Source: Tethya wilhelma (lineage: Eukaryota; Porifera; Demospongiae; Tethyida; Tethyidae). Taken from it: 64,000 nt of DNA. Location: assembly GCA_964030475.1 (NCBI GenBank), contig CAXIPT010000011.1, positions 1,995,780 through 2,059,779 of the forward strand, given 5' to 3'. This document shows, in pieces, positions 52,799 to 64,000 of the stretch; within the stretch, counting starts at the first letter, position 1, and each line of letters starts with the position of its first letter. Under the pieces are notes generated by a model that made no database searches, had not been told where the DNA came from, and saw only the letters and a program-made list of their open reading frames with translations. A program made the position numbers and the translations under genes.

Positions 52799-53740
52799 AC
52801 AAGTAGTAAAAATTTCAAAAAAATTAGTAGTGTAGGAATGGGTAGTGCGGTAAAAAGCATTGGAACAAGGCATGTCTCAATTTCGGCACATGACTAATTC
52901 ATTTTGATTTATTCTTTATCCATAATATGGATCATCACCGAGTCATAAATGCAAAGATCTGTACTACTATAGTACCATAGCTTATTGTTGCATTTATAAT
53001 CAGTTGGCTAAGTAGTGGAGTAAATCATAATAAGACAGGCAACTTAAACTGGACTGCCGGCCAAGAGTTGGGCATAAAAAATGAAGTAGTCATGTGCCGA
53101 AATTGAGACATGCCTTGTTCCAATGCTTTTTACCGCACTGCCCATTCCTACACCACTAATTTTTTTGAAATTTTTACTACTTGTTCATTCACTTTTTTCA
53201 ACACTACAGTGTGGAGACTATCAGAGACTGGTTAGTCCCTACAAAAAGCTTGAGTAGCAGCTACTATATGCATTTCATTATGCTGGAGTATATAGGCTAA
53301 TGCGCATACGCATAATAATGCCACGTGGATGGATGACCTTTAAACTCTACCTATAACTTAAAGATGGCTGCATTGTAGTACATGAATTTATACACTAAGT
53401 TTCAAAGCTTTCTAGTTATTGTTTAGGCCTATTTGAGATTGAAACGAGTATCAAGGAATGTAGTACCCAAGAAAAGAACTTACTTTGTGCTGTCAAAGTT
53501 GGCTCAACACTTTCTGGTTCTCTGGAAATCGTTTTCAAGTAAGTCAGTTAGTAAGTACGTAAGTACGTACGGACGTTAGCAGAACAAAAATGGCACTATG
53601 GTGGCTTCCCAATAGCGCTCACTACGAGTTCTGAGGAAAGTTTTTGTGAGTTTTAAGACTTGCATGCAATTGGTAATCTGTCACTAAGAGCCTCTGAGCA
53701 CCTTGAAGGTTTAATTTTGTTTGACTAGATTTTTATAATT
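52799..53740 (+). mobile_element. R1 composite repeat, copy h (3' truncated)
   Basis: Arms 52799-52908 and 53081-53184; the tail stops at GACTAGATTTTTATAA, lacking the terminal CCGTACGTATGA. Confidence 0.8.
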
Positions 53741-53805
53741 TCCCAAACGTCAGGTTTTCACTTGACAGATCACATATAAATGAAAGGCACCATATGCATG
53801 GTGCA

Positions 53806-54428
53806 CAACCCTCGGCGTATATACACTGTGATACACACTATCTATGCAATACAATATTTATTGCATGCATTATAATGAGGCAATGAGGAAGAATATCGAG
53901 GCATGATTGTACGTATACTGTCAGCATTGCAATCTCATGTAAAACACACTTTCTATACTTTACTGCAGCTGTATAACATCGAGGCTGGCAATGCATGCAG
54001 ACTGTACTGTGCATGGGCGTGGCTACTTAGGCAACGTCGCGATCATAATAAAATTATTATCACAAGCTATCTTGCTGCAGAGTTTGCAAAACACAAGCGC
54101 TTGGACTAGAAATACTCTGTTACGTCTAAGCATTTATACTAGAGTCAGTGTCGCTATCTCAGACTTCCAGTGTTCTAGCGAGGTGCAGCTAGCGCATGAT
54201 CAGGCAACTCTCGTTAGTTCGCTATACATATACGTAGTGCTATAGTGGGTGGGGCCACGTAGCCAAAATGGCCGCCCGAGCGATGGCTCGGACTGAAAAT
54301 CCTGGCATAGCTCAAGAACTATAAGCTGTTAGCTTCTGATACACATATTTTTTTTAGATGAACATCAGTACTCCATGCCTATGTCCTTAATTTTCAGAGT
54401 AGACTTGCTGTTCTTCAGATTAAGAGTG

Positions 54429-54467
<39 letters not shown>

Positions 54468-54514
54468 AAAACGACTACTATAACCCTTTCGGCGTGTTTC
54501 ACACGCCGAGGGTT
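53806..54514. repeat. Possible MITE with AACCCTCGGCGT ends
   Basis: AACCCTCGGCGTAT at the left and ACACGCCGAGGGTT at the right, 0.7 kb apart. The right end also forms a local hairpin (CCTTTCGGCGTGT/ACACGCCGAGG). Includes a (AC)n tract at 54430-54463. Confidence 0.35.
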
Positions 54515-54589
54515 AATTATTATGACGTAAAGAAAAACGAGTGTGTAATCAAATAATCAGACCATAATTATAGTAAATTCATCACTTAC

Positions 54590-54631
54590 CACTTCAGCTA
54601 TTCTCTGTTCCTGCTCATAGCCTGCCTTATC
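54590..54631 (-). CDS. Coiled-coil family exon 3 (paralogue B)
   Basis: 42 nt, DKAGYEQEQRIAEV, between CATAG and GTAAGT. Same length and pattern as the exons at 15896-15937 and 57341-57382. Confidence 0.5.
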
Positions 54632-54639
54632 CTATGAGA

Positions 54640-55417
54640 GGTCACAAGAAAAGAGTAGGTTAATTAGTGACTACAACACAATTCCATTTACTAGTCGAAT
54701 AATGTTATTATACACTCACATACATGATGCCATCATTACACAATATTGATTCCTCCTCAGTAGACTGGGGTACTTATAAAACCAGGAACGGGAAATAAGG
54801 ATCGAAATGGGAAACAGGAAATGGAAAAATGAGGAAATGAGTGATTTCTACCTGATCGACTGACTGTATGAGTGGTTTGTAGAAATTTAATAGACATGCT
54901 CAGAATACTAATTAAGCTACAGAGTACTCATCTAACCTACAGCCTGCATCAGTTATATTGACTCAAAATTGCATGGGCGACAATCTTTCAATTAAGCACC
55001 ACACTCAATCAGTGATCTTTGCTTTGCTCACAAGATATCTTTCTATCTCCAAGATCATGCTGCTGAAGCAATTAAAGAAGATAACAAAAAAAATCAAAAC
55101 AAATTAACAAAATGAAAAAAAGATAGTACGTAAAGATAAAGAAGAAGATATAGTAATGGCATCTACATTGAAATGTAATTGTCAGCTTGACAGATGAGCT
55201 ATAGAGCAGTTGCAGGTACATCACTTTCGTGTGGCAAAATGTACAGAGCAATTATTGTAGGGAAAAATGGGTAGCTGTCATTTACTTCCATGTGGCAAAA
55301 AATAACTATTTCTAGTATCACTTTGAAAATACTACTGGTTTTGATGACGTCGCTTGCAACCACTCTATATGATCTCAATTTGGTCATTTTGCCATATTTT
55401 AATTGGCACTGTGCACC
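54640..55417. other. Region without recognised features
   Basis: AT-rich with no splice-supported exon. Confidence 0.45.
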
Positions 55418-56885
55418 CTAGTAGGAATGGGCCGACTGTCCCATAGACACAATACAAAATGTTGGCCACCATAAAAATCTAATCAAACAAAACTAGACCT
55501 TCAAAGTTGCTCAGAAGCTCTCACTGACAGATTACCAACTGCATGCAAGTCTTAAAACTCACAAAAACTTTCCGCAGCACTCGTAGAGAGCGCTAGTGGG
55601 AAGCCACCATAGTGCCATTTTTGTTCATCTAACCAGGGCCGGCGGAACCGGTCCGGTTGGTCCGGCGAAAACCGGACCACTTTTTTACGCGAAATCGGTA
55701 ATGGTCGTCAACGTTCATTGGTAATGATCGTCAACGTTAGAAATTATCTTGTGGAAATCGGATCAGAGTCAGCAGCGAGAGCATTCAAGTTATTATACGA
55801 TTAAAACTGTAGCAAATTGTCTCAAAATCGCCCTAGAATGGCTCTCAGAGCACCTAAATTTGCAAAATTTTCTGGGGGGGCATGCCCCCAGACCCCCCTA
55901 GCGAAACACGTTCCTTCGAAACGTGCACGGGGGCTCCGCCCCCGGCCTGACCACTACATTTTAGCTTCCGCCGGCTCTGCTAACTTACGTACTTACTTAC
56001 CGCTTCCTAACTGACTTACTTGAAAAGGATCTCCAGAGAACCAGAATGTGTTGAGCCAACTTTGACAGCACAAAGTAAGTTCTTTTCATGGGTACTACAT
56101 TCCTTGATACTCTTTTTCATCATAAATAGGCCTAAACAAAAACTAGAAAGNAATTCATTTCGCAATAATTGCATTCCTCACCGCGTTAAACGAAAAGGTC
56201 TATTTAATATGTTGTATTATTAATGTTACAAGTACTATTTTGCAGGTACAATTTTTTGTACAGTTTAGATTCTATTCATTTATAGGACTGGTGCATTTGC
56301 ACAGAAGCGGCAAGTTTTTGAAAATATGGCCCAAAATTCAATAATGAAATTTCATTGGCAATTATGTCATTGAAATGCAATTTGCACTCCTATTCTCGCA
56401 TTGATTCCAATGCACACATAATTGGGTTTTTTTGGGATCACGTGGCAAGTTACAATATTTGTCAATATATACTTATATACTTAAACTTACACACACCTAA
56501 ATATTTTGCAAAACTATAACTACCGGCTGTAGTACAGGTTTTAAAGAGGTCCTATATATAGTGATGAATAAAATAGCACAAGGTTTAATAGTAAGCCTAT
56601 CTAAATCTGTGCATGGTTTAATCTGTGGTTTATGGAATCCCAATACACAAGGGGTGTGGCAACTTGCATATCATGATTAGTACTAAAAAAAATAGCTTGC
56701 AAAGCTAAACAAAAACTAGAAAGCTTTGAAACTAAGTCTATAAATTAATGTACTACAACGTAGCAATTAAAGTAGTAAAATTTTCAAAAAAATAAGCAGT
56801 GTAGGAATGGACAGTGTGGTAAAAAGTACTGGAACAAGCATAAGGCATGTCTCAATTTCGGCACATGACTACTTCATTCTTTGTG
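55418..56885 (-). mobile_element. R1 composite repeat, copy i (interrupted)
   Basis: Reversed tail 55418-55633, MITE insertion, tail resumes 55980-56150, N at 56151 with unrelated sequence, tail end and arm 56700-56885. Confidence 0.7.
55634..55979. mobile_element. CAGGGCCGGCGGAA MITE inside R1
   Basis: Ends CAGGGCCGGCGGAA / TTCCGCCGGCTCTG, 346 bp, flanked by CTAAC (55629-55633, 55980-55984). Locally GC-rich. 5-bp target duplication, as for the element at 28812-29205. Confidence 0.75.
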
Positions 56886-57064
56886 CTCAACTCTTGACTG
56901 GCAGTCCAGTTTAAGTTACCTCTATGTTATCTCCGCTGCTCAGCCAACTGATTACGGTAGGAATTTGAGCCAACCCCAATAATATTTAAGCTACGGTACT
57001 ATTGTACTGGCAGATCATGCATTGCATTTACAACACTGAGAATCCATATATGAAGGATCAGTAC

Positions 57065-60000
57065 CTTTATCTTTAGTCCCCTTCAAGTCATGGAGGTCTG
57101 ACTCAGCCTGGTTGATGTCCTTCTCATATTTTTGTACATTCTCTTTGCCCTCCTTGACATCCTTCTCCCAGCTTTCTATCTCCCCTTCTAGTCGTCTCCT
57201 CTCACCATCATCACTGGTGATGGATAGTCGATGTCTAAAATCACTCACCCTCTGCACACAATGAATACACATCAGGTTTGAAAATGGCCCACATCTACCC
57301 ACCCTATAATCAAACTATACATGGTACACTCATCACTTACCCCTTCAGCATTCTTCTGCAGTCGCTGATAGAGTGCCTTATTCTATAAGGGGTCACAGAG
57401 AGTAGGAATTAAAGTAGGTCAATTAGATATATAACAATATACATTCACTATAGTTAACATTCATGATTAAAATTTATACATACATGATGTCATTATTACA
57501 CAAATTTCTAGCCTCCTCAGTAAAATATGGACATCACATGATCACTATATCAATGTCATGTGAAAGGCAAATTAACATGGGAACTAGTCTTGACCTCTGA
57601 CCTCACCCTATCACGAGGAAAAGGGTCTAGTGAACCGTTTGACACAATCTTCACACAAATTACATCATTCAAATGATGTCACAAGTGAGGGGTGTGGTCA
57701 AGGTGATATTGCTGTCCCATGGTGTGTGATATAGCTAGTAGATGAGTTACCATGCATGGTTATTGCTGTCACTATACATGTGGAAAAGTAGTGCCACCAC
57801 AGCAACTGATTTCTAGTCACACGACAGATCCAATCTAATTCCTCTACAGTAAGGTCTGGATACTAATTTGCACTCAATGTCAATGACTACAATCGAACCT
57901 CTGAATATAGGCCATTATTGGGAGCTATAGGATTTTGGCCTTGATTCTGAGATTGGCCTCTGGTGAGAGGTTCGTCATTATAAACATAGGAATTGCATTA
58001 AAGGGAATAATTATACATATACATGTGCATCACAAAACCAAGGCATGTCTCAATTTTGGCACATGACTACTTGATTTTTACACCCAACTCTTGGCAGGCA
58101 GTCCATGCAGTTTAAGTTACCTGTCTGTTATAGTTTACTCCACTGCTTAGCCAGCTGATTAGCAATGCAATAATAATCAGTTAAGTTATAGTACTATATA
58201 TTGTATACAGATCATGATCATTTACATGTGACACTAAAATTAAGGATGCATATGAGGGATCCAGAATAAAAATGAAGTAGTCACGTGCCGAAATCTTGAC
58301 ATGCCTTGTTCCAATACTTTTTTATCGTACTGCCCATTCCTACACTACTTATTTTTTTGAAATTTTTACTACTTATTATAATTATATATACCTTTATAAA
58401 CCTAACTCATAAATGTGCTATTATAATAGCTTGTTGAAGTGTCAAGTCAGGCTCAGAAGTTAGGCTTGACTATCTGCAGTCAACTTCTAGGGTGGTTGTC
58501 CAAAGGTGAACAGAAGAGGTTGACTGCACACTGGAAATACTTCAAATTGTGTGTACTCTCCTATAATAGACAAGTTACAGCAAATATAGTAGCCTAACTC
58601 AGAGCTAAACAGACAAAACTATTATAGCTACAACACCTGAGCACAAACTTGAGTTCAATTTTACTGTTTAAATAGGCATGGTTTCAGTTTTGCAAATTAA
58701 GAATCATGATCAATCAGTTGGGAGTATGCAGCTTGGCCGCTGGTACAAATCAAGAAGCGGCTGCTCGTGAGAGGTTGCTTAAGTACTAGATGTATGGTGC
58801 ATTTCGGTGCAACAGCCTGTGGCCATTACACGGAGGTTAATTGGCCGCTTGTGGGAGGAGCCGTTATGAGAGGTTCCGCTGTACATACACTTTTGGTTAT
58901 AGCAGTGACAGTCCATCACTATTGTAAACATGCAGACACACACAAGTTGACATAAATTAAACAAAGGATGGAGCATATCAACATCTCACAACTCTGACGG
59001 TGAAAATAGAATGGTATAGTATACATGTATCTACAGACACACTCACATTTTCCAACATCCTTATCTTCCTCTTCTTCTCTGCCTGTAAGATGAAACAACC
59101 AAATCATGACTGATGATCATACATAACATGGCTGTCACGCAAAATTTGGATGCCTGAAAATTTCTATAGTTCTCCCCGGAACTTATAGTTCAGTAAAATA
59201 CAGACCCACCCACATAAGTTCCCTCATATAGTTCCCTAAAGCTGCTCTGGGTGGTTATCAACCATTATAATACACAGCAACCATATACATAAAAATCTCC
59301 TACTACTGCATGCATTGTATGCATGGTATGACTAATATAATAATATATATGTATAATAGGAATTTTCGTCGGGGGAAATTTTTACGTTTTCGTCTTGAAC
59401 TTAGAAATTCGCGGGGAAAATTTTAATGGATTGTGCAGTTTGGCAGCTTTTCGCGAAAATTTTCCTTCACGAAATTTTGTAAGGTACGAGGTCATCACGT
59501 AATGTTCAGATGCAATTGCCAAATTTGCAAGCATTTTCTCCCAAGAAAATTTCCCGCTTACATTATAACGTGTCCTGATACATCACATCTAGTGATAGTT
59601 AGGCCTAGAGGCTCCTCTGCGCTATTAAGGCCTGGCTCAATTAGCAAAACAACCTAAAATGTCCATAATAAAAAATCATATTGACTAAATCTACTACCTT
59701 CTTTGCTAAATATTATTACATTCCCTCAAAATATAACCTTTCTATTACATGTTTCCAAATTTTCCAAATTAAATAATTAATATTCATGAAAATATTGAAG
59801 TTTTAACAACATCACTAAAAATATGAATAATTCATTTTCCGGAGGACAACCCCTGTTGCTATGGCAACCAAAACTTGAGAACAGGATCGTATCATCATAA
59901 AGTACAATCTCTCCAAGGGGGGTAAAATTTCGTCACACCGTTCAGGAGATATGACCGAGAAGAAGGTTTCGGCTGGTGTGCATTTAATAGAAAAAATTGA

Positions 60001-60548
60001 ATATCTTTAATTCAATTATGCATGACGACACCCCCCAACAACATTTTGTTAAGCATCATGTACTGATCAAGTTGATAAAGTTTGGTTGCCATAGCAACAG
60101 GGGTTGTCCTCCGCCTAATTAATTATTCATAAATTGCTAATTTATCCGAGCCGAAAAGATCACATGACCTAATTTGCATATCAATTGGTCAATATTAGTC
60201 CAGGCAATTTGAGTTTTCAGTTTCATGGAAAAAGGTTAATTTGTTATGAAGATATTGCAATCTTGAATATTAATTAGGCCAAAGTTAAGGTAAATGACTG
60301 ACCCAGGCCTTAACTACACTGAGTCATGTGACCAAGAACATGGATTTATATACATACAAAATAGGATAGGAGTTTACCTATGCTTCATAATATCTCAGAC
60401 TAGCATTGATAGAAACAACCTCAAAAGGCTTCGAGTTTCGGCTATTGTCCCAACATGACGTCATCATAGTCTACAGCTAGTCTACTACAGAACTTACTAT
60501 CTTCTCTACAATCTCTTCCAGTGTCATTGGCTCCTCTTTGGCTGCCAT
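57065..60548 (-). CDS. Small-exon coiled-coil protein, paralogue C
   Basis: Exons 60548-60498 (MAAKEEPMTLEEIVEKI), 59082-59047 (AEKKRKIRMLEN), 57382-57341 (NKALYQRLQKNAEG) and 57251-57065 (187 nt; VSDFRHRLSITSDDGERRRL, then EIESWEKDVKEGKENVQKYE and SDLHDLKGTKDKG). Lengths and phases equal paralogue A exactly, so this is a real duplicated gene structure. The product begins with a short conserved MAAKEEP peptide, then becomes a charged coiled coil. Exon 4 ends in phase 1 and the following exon is not recognised. Family and function unknown to me. Confidence 0.6.
57885..57985. repeat. Small inverted repeat, CGAACCTCT ends
   Basis: ATCGAACCTCTGAATATAGG… and …GAGAGGTTCG are inverted around a ~100 bp unit, a probable short MITE. 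Confidence 0.4.
58028..58377 (+). mobile_element. R1 partial copy j
   Basis: Truncated left arm (CAAGGCATGTCTCAATTTTG), interior and right arm 58270-58377; no tail. Confidence 0.7.
59629..60309. mobile_element. TTAA-flanked MITE (piggyBac-like), family 2
   Basis: TTAA (59625-59628) then GGCCTGG; CCAGGCC then TTAA (60310-60313). Inner subterminal GGAGGACAACCCCTGTTGC is inverted at about 60095-60115. 681 bp, no transposase. Lies in intron 1 of coiled-coil paralogue C. Confidence 0.7.
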
Positions 60549-60798
60549 TATTCTTCTTTCTTGAGTCAACACACACATGGGACACACCCTAAAGTTTGTA
60601 CTGATCCACCCACCCCCGTCCTAACATATAATGTGGTCGACCTTTACCTACCAGTGAAGTATAAAATGACTATCAATAATCACGAAGTGATCTGTATACG
60701 TATATAACTGTACAATGCATGTTTATGTATTATTTTTATACGTTAATAAACATACTTAACACAAGAGTATATATTTATTATAAATTGTGAATCAAATG

Positions 60799-61450
60799 CA
60801 GCTTATGCATGCAGCTAATTGCAATCTTCTCAGTTGCTCAATTTCCTCTCTTAATTTTTCATTTTCATATTTACTGATTTCTGCTTCCAAGAAGGGGACT
60901 AGATCAAGTATAATGGGATCACCACTCCTCCTGTGCTCTTTAAGAAACCGTTTTAAGAAAAACCAGGCTCTCGATATTTCTTTCTTTCTGCTTCATTTTT
61001 AACAAATTTATTTGAAAACTCAAGTACATGCACTTCACTAGCTGGAAATTGAATGCCTCGATCCCTTGAGCTTTCCATAGTTGCTAGCAGCTGCTACCAG
61101 AACTACTTCTAGCTCACATAGACGCTTTATCAGATGACTCATTTCACATTGGTTCTCATCATCTGGGATATACTCATAACCAAACGACATTGAAATTATA
61201 TCAGGTGCAAATTTTGTTGTTTGTCTCTTTCTGCTTGATGAAGTCTTTGAGAGCGTTGATGATAGCTAGTTCGCTGTAGGTATTTCCAACTGAACAAATC
61301 CAAAGAGTTCATTTAGGGGCAACCCCACCACTCTTGACTACAACAAAAGTTTCTCCTCCATGCAGCAACAAAAGCAGTCATTGTTCCATGATTGGCTGTA
61401 TCACCACCACGAGGATAGCCCCAACCCTTTGAAGACTTGAAATCTTTCCT
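60799..61450 (-). pseudogene. Decayed subtilisin-like (S8) domain fragment
   Basis: Minus strand in broken frames: GWGYPRGGDTANHGTMTAF (HGT as at the subtilase His), ELAIINALKDFIKQKE, SMSFGYEYIP, VLVAAASNYGK (oxyanion-hole Asn region) and GIQFPASEV, then a helical tail (LREEIEQLRRLQL). Stops and shifts separate the pieces. No intact Asp or Ser motif was seen. Lies between dynein and coiled-coil paralogue C. Confidence 0.5.
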
Positions 61451-61626
61451 TCTTCTGGTAAAATTTAACATATCTGTAGATCGACTTTTTAGCTACAACG
61501 TATATATTTTTTTCCTCCCATAAAATAAAATTAATTAAACGAAGTATGGTGTCTGACACAATACTGACAACACAAACACACCGGGTAGTAGTTACTGTAG
61601 TACGTATTATTAATAGTTAAGTTCGA

Positions 61627-63676
61627 TCAGTCATCAAGCTGACAGAGAAGTGCCACACCTCTCTCTATCCAATGTTTCTCTGGTTTGTCAGTGGGTAGTT
61701 TCATGGCCACCACAAAGTTGGTGGAGTGGCCTGTTGTGGAGAGGGTGCCTCGACGATCACTGGTCTTGTAGAGGGGAACAGTGTACGTCTGACGAACAGG
61801 GATCTCATCTCGCTTACACGGCTTCAACCAGATCTGATAAAAGTGAATGTAGTAATAGAGAAGATCATGTGGTGATTGTGAGAAAAGTTTGAAAGAGTGC
61901 AGCATTGTAAAATTCACATTATAACGACTGACATGTCTGATCATAAAATAATGACAAAATGCTGATTTACATAATCAAACTTATGCAGCGAACTTTATCT
62001 AAAATTTCACACAAACTGAGTCACCCACAATCATAGTACCTACCACAGGCATGGGGTCTGTCAGCATCTTAGGAAGTGACTCTCCCAATAGCTTAGTCTC
62101 CCTGTCCCACCTAGCTCCATCCAGGAAGAGACCTTTGACATAGACTCCATCCTCAGGAGGCTCGGAGTAGTCCTTGTCTTCCAACACATCGAAATCAAAC
62201 CCAAGCAAATCAATTGGAATGCGGTACTTACGAGCATAATTTTGTTGAGCACCTGTGTAAGCAAGTACATAAGCGCTATATAAAATGATAATAATTCACC
62301 TGTGTACTACAATATTTCGTAAACTTAGAGCTATGCCATTTGTTTGTTATTACTGTACAATCATATCAGAAGTACCTGTTAGAAAAGCTTGAGTGAAGAA
62401 AAACCCAGACACCCAGAATACAATCGGAGGCCCAACATCAAACCAGTCCGATAAAAATTTGAGTCTAGCTAGGAAATCGTTCACATAGGATCCGAGAGGT
62501 TTCAGAGACGGGTAGGACTTCTTCTTCCACAGGCCAGGGATCTTTCCCTTCAAGATGGAGTCAGCCACCTCCTCCAGCTCCACAGACATGACCACCAGAC
62601 CCTTGATGGCCTTACGGATGTTGATGAGAGAGGAGCGGACCACACTGGTCAGCCGATTGAATCTCACCATCTCTTGGACAAGGACAGTGTTCATACTCTA
62701 CAAAGAATATAGAGAGAATTGAATAAATTTAAGATTAATATAGTTTTACTGCTTTCCCTACCTGTGTATATGTTGTGGGATATTTCCTGAGAGCTTCTTC
62801 AGTGTCAAAGATTGGTGGTAGCTTGTTGAGAATATCTGAAGCCACTTCTTCAAGAATCTCATCATTCGATTTGCCTCCACCAGAAGTTGTACGAGCCTAC
62901 ACCAAATAAACCATCAAAAAACAAACAAATGACTAGTATGATAAACATGAAGTTCAACAACTGGACATACTGATATAGTGTAGCTGTTGTTACCTGTGTG
63001 AGTAAGATACTGTTGAAGAGAAGGTTTGTCTCCTGCTGGTCCTTTGTGATGTCAGCATTGGCATTCATACCAAACACCTCAGGATGAGGAATGATAGGCA
63101 GAGATCGGACATACTCTAGATAGCTCTCATGCTGGAAAAAAGGAGGAAAAAACAACAAGAAAGTGGAATGTAAGACTTGCATTTTACACCAGCAGATCAG
63201 AAAAGACCAAACAACCTATGAATGAGGCTATTCCGGTGAACTATAGTGGTGCTTACATCTCCATCAGGAGGGCAGTAGTACTGGCCACTACTGGAGAAGT
63301 GGTACTTGTCCTGTTCCACCATGTCAGTACAGTAGAACTTGTTGAGAATGGTGAGCAGCGTTCTCCTGTCCCAGTCATCAGTGACACGCCCACCATAGTT
63401 GCACTGACCAGTGAGGTACTTCAGAGCAGCAAATGGAATATGCTGTACACATGTATGTACATTCAGTGATAATGCCTTTAAACACATGATGTATATACTT
63501 GAAATTGCTCACCTCATATTCATTGAGGAACATTTGAAGCTGTCTAACACTGATCCTCAGATCAGTCTCATTGAACTCGTAAGGGATGTTCCAACCTAAA
63601 GCTCCAAAGCTTCTTCTCTCCTGAACCAGACCGTGGAAGAAACAGAGACCAAAGAGAAGCCGCTTCCATATAGCCT

Positions 63677-63714
<38 letters not shown>

Positions 63715-64000
63715 CATTGGCCAGATTAAAATGTTGAGTGTGATAAACCTACCGATCTTTTACACCCATTAAAGAACTCAGGGTCTGAAATGGGATCATT
63801 AGTGTAGGAGCGTATGATATTAGCCCTCATTCCTTTCGGAGGTTCATTGGTCATCTTCACACCATTCTGAAGAACGGACACAGGGAAGTGTGGAGAGGGG
63901 TATGATGTCAACCACAGTCTGAAGTCGGGGTGGGTGGTGTCTGGGTTGAACTCTTCACAGATCTTCTCTAGTGTTGACATCCAGGAGACAGCAAGATGGC
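61627..64000 (-). CDS. DNAH7: Axonemal dynein heavy chain (DNAH7-type), C-terminal end, partial
   Basis: Exons from the right edge: 64000-63753, 63674-63513, 63442-63257, 63131-62994, 62896-62762, 62697-62376, 62252-62044 and 61833-61627 (stop TGA). All phases agree. The sequence spans the end of the AAA6 region and the dynein C-terminal domain: [111 protein letters not shown] and [14 protein letters not shown] ending [13 protein letters not shown]. This is the single-headed inner-arm class (DNAH3/7/12). Identity to what I recall of vertebrate DNAH7 is highest. It drives ciliary and flagellar beating. The motor domain lies outside the window. Confidence 0.93.
63678..63711. repeat. (GT)n microsatellite at a 3' splice site
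   Basis: Reads (AC)n in the dynein sense and runs straight into the ACCAG|GC acceptor of exon 63674-63513. Confidence 0.95.

Noticed and set aside
54260..54330. MAARAMARTENPG start as a small gene
   Set aside because: Stops after 18 codons with no splice donor in a useful place.

Overview
This is a eukaryotic, intron-bearing, AT-rich window from an animal genome. The best guess is a sponge, probably a demosponge. It carries an axonemal dynein heavy chain with bilaterian-like exons, an EXD2 exonuclease, an MPND-like RAMA-domain gene, a single-Ig receptor, a death-domain protein of a type I associate with sponges, and a ubiquitin fused to an ADP-ribosyltransferase-like domain. GT-AG introns, a very dense load of short non-autonomous DNA transposons and many (CA)n microsatellites fit this. 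The species call rests on recollection of families, not on a search. Scattered single Ns (18323, 18577, 20921, 30903, 33025, 41881, 43169, 49698, 56151) mark assembly uncertainties, and several sit at apparent sequence junctions.

Layout. 0-3.3 kb: 5' part of an MPND-like gene on the minus strand. 3.7-10.9 kb: a four-exon plus-strand gene for a single-Ig transmembrane receptor with a ~620-residue tail rich in YxxL/I motifs, including a textbook ITAM. 11.2-13.8 kb: two tandem intronless genes with a ubiquitin-like domain followed by a PARP-like H-Y-E domain. 15.4-16.8 kb: a minus-strand coiled-coil gene built from small exons, related to fragments at 39.6, 49.2-54.6 and 57.1-60.5 kb. 17.8-22.5 kb: EXD2 (minus). 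22.7-27.8 kb: a nine-exon FAD-dependent geranylgeranyl-reductase-family oxidoreductase (plus), head-to-head with EXD2. 28.3-30.3 kb: decayed LINE plus MITEs. 30.6-31.8 kb: death-domain gene (minus). 32-43 kb: mostly transposon-derived, with a decayed BEL/Pao-like gag and one lone coiled-coil first exon. 43.1-44.4 kb: a Ras/Roc-like P-loop GTPase (minus) joined at an N to an inverted copy of itself. 44.5-60 kb: transposons and the coiled-coil cluster. 60.8-61.5 kb: a decayed subtilisin-like fragment. 61.6-64 kb: the 3' end of a DNAH7-type dynein heavy chain (minus), running off the right edge.

How it may fit together. Several genes have architectures typical of signalling or innate defence: the ITAM-bearing Ig receptor, the ubiquitin-ART fusions, the death-domain protein and the GTPase. 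No direct functional link can be shown from sequence. The dominant non-coding structure is a ~1 kb composite foldback repeat, called R1 here, with at least ten copies. Its tail carries GCGCATGCGC, CACGTG and AAGATGGCTGC motifs in a promoter-like arrangement, and a similar CATGCGCA + CACGTG pair lies just upstream of both ubiquitin-ART genes.
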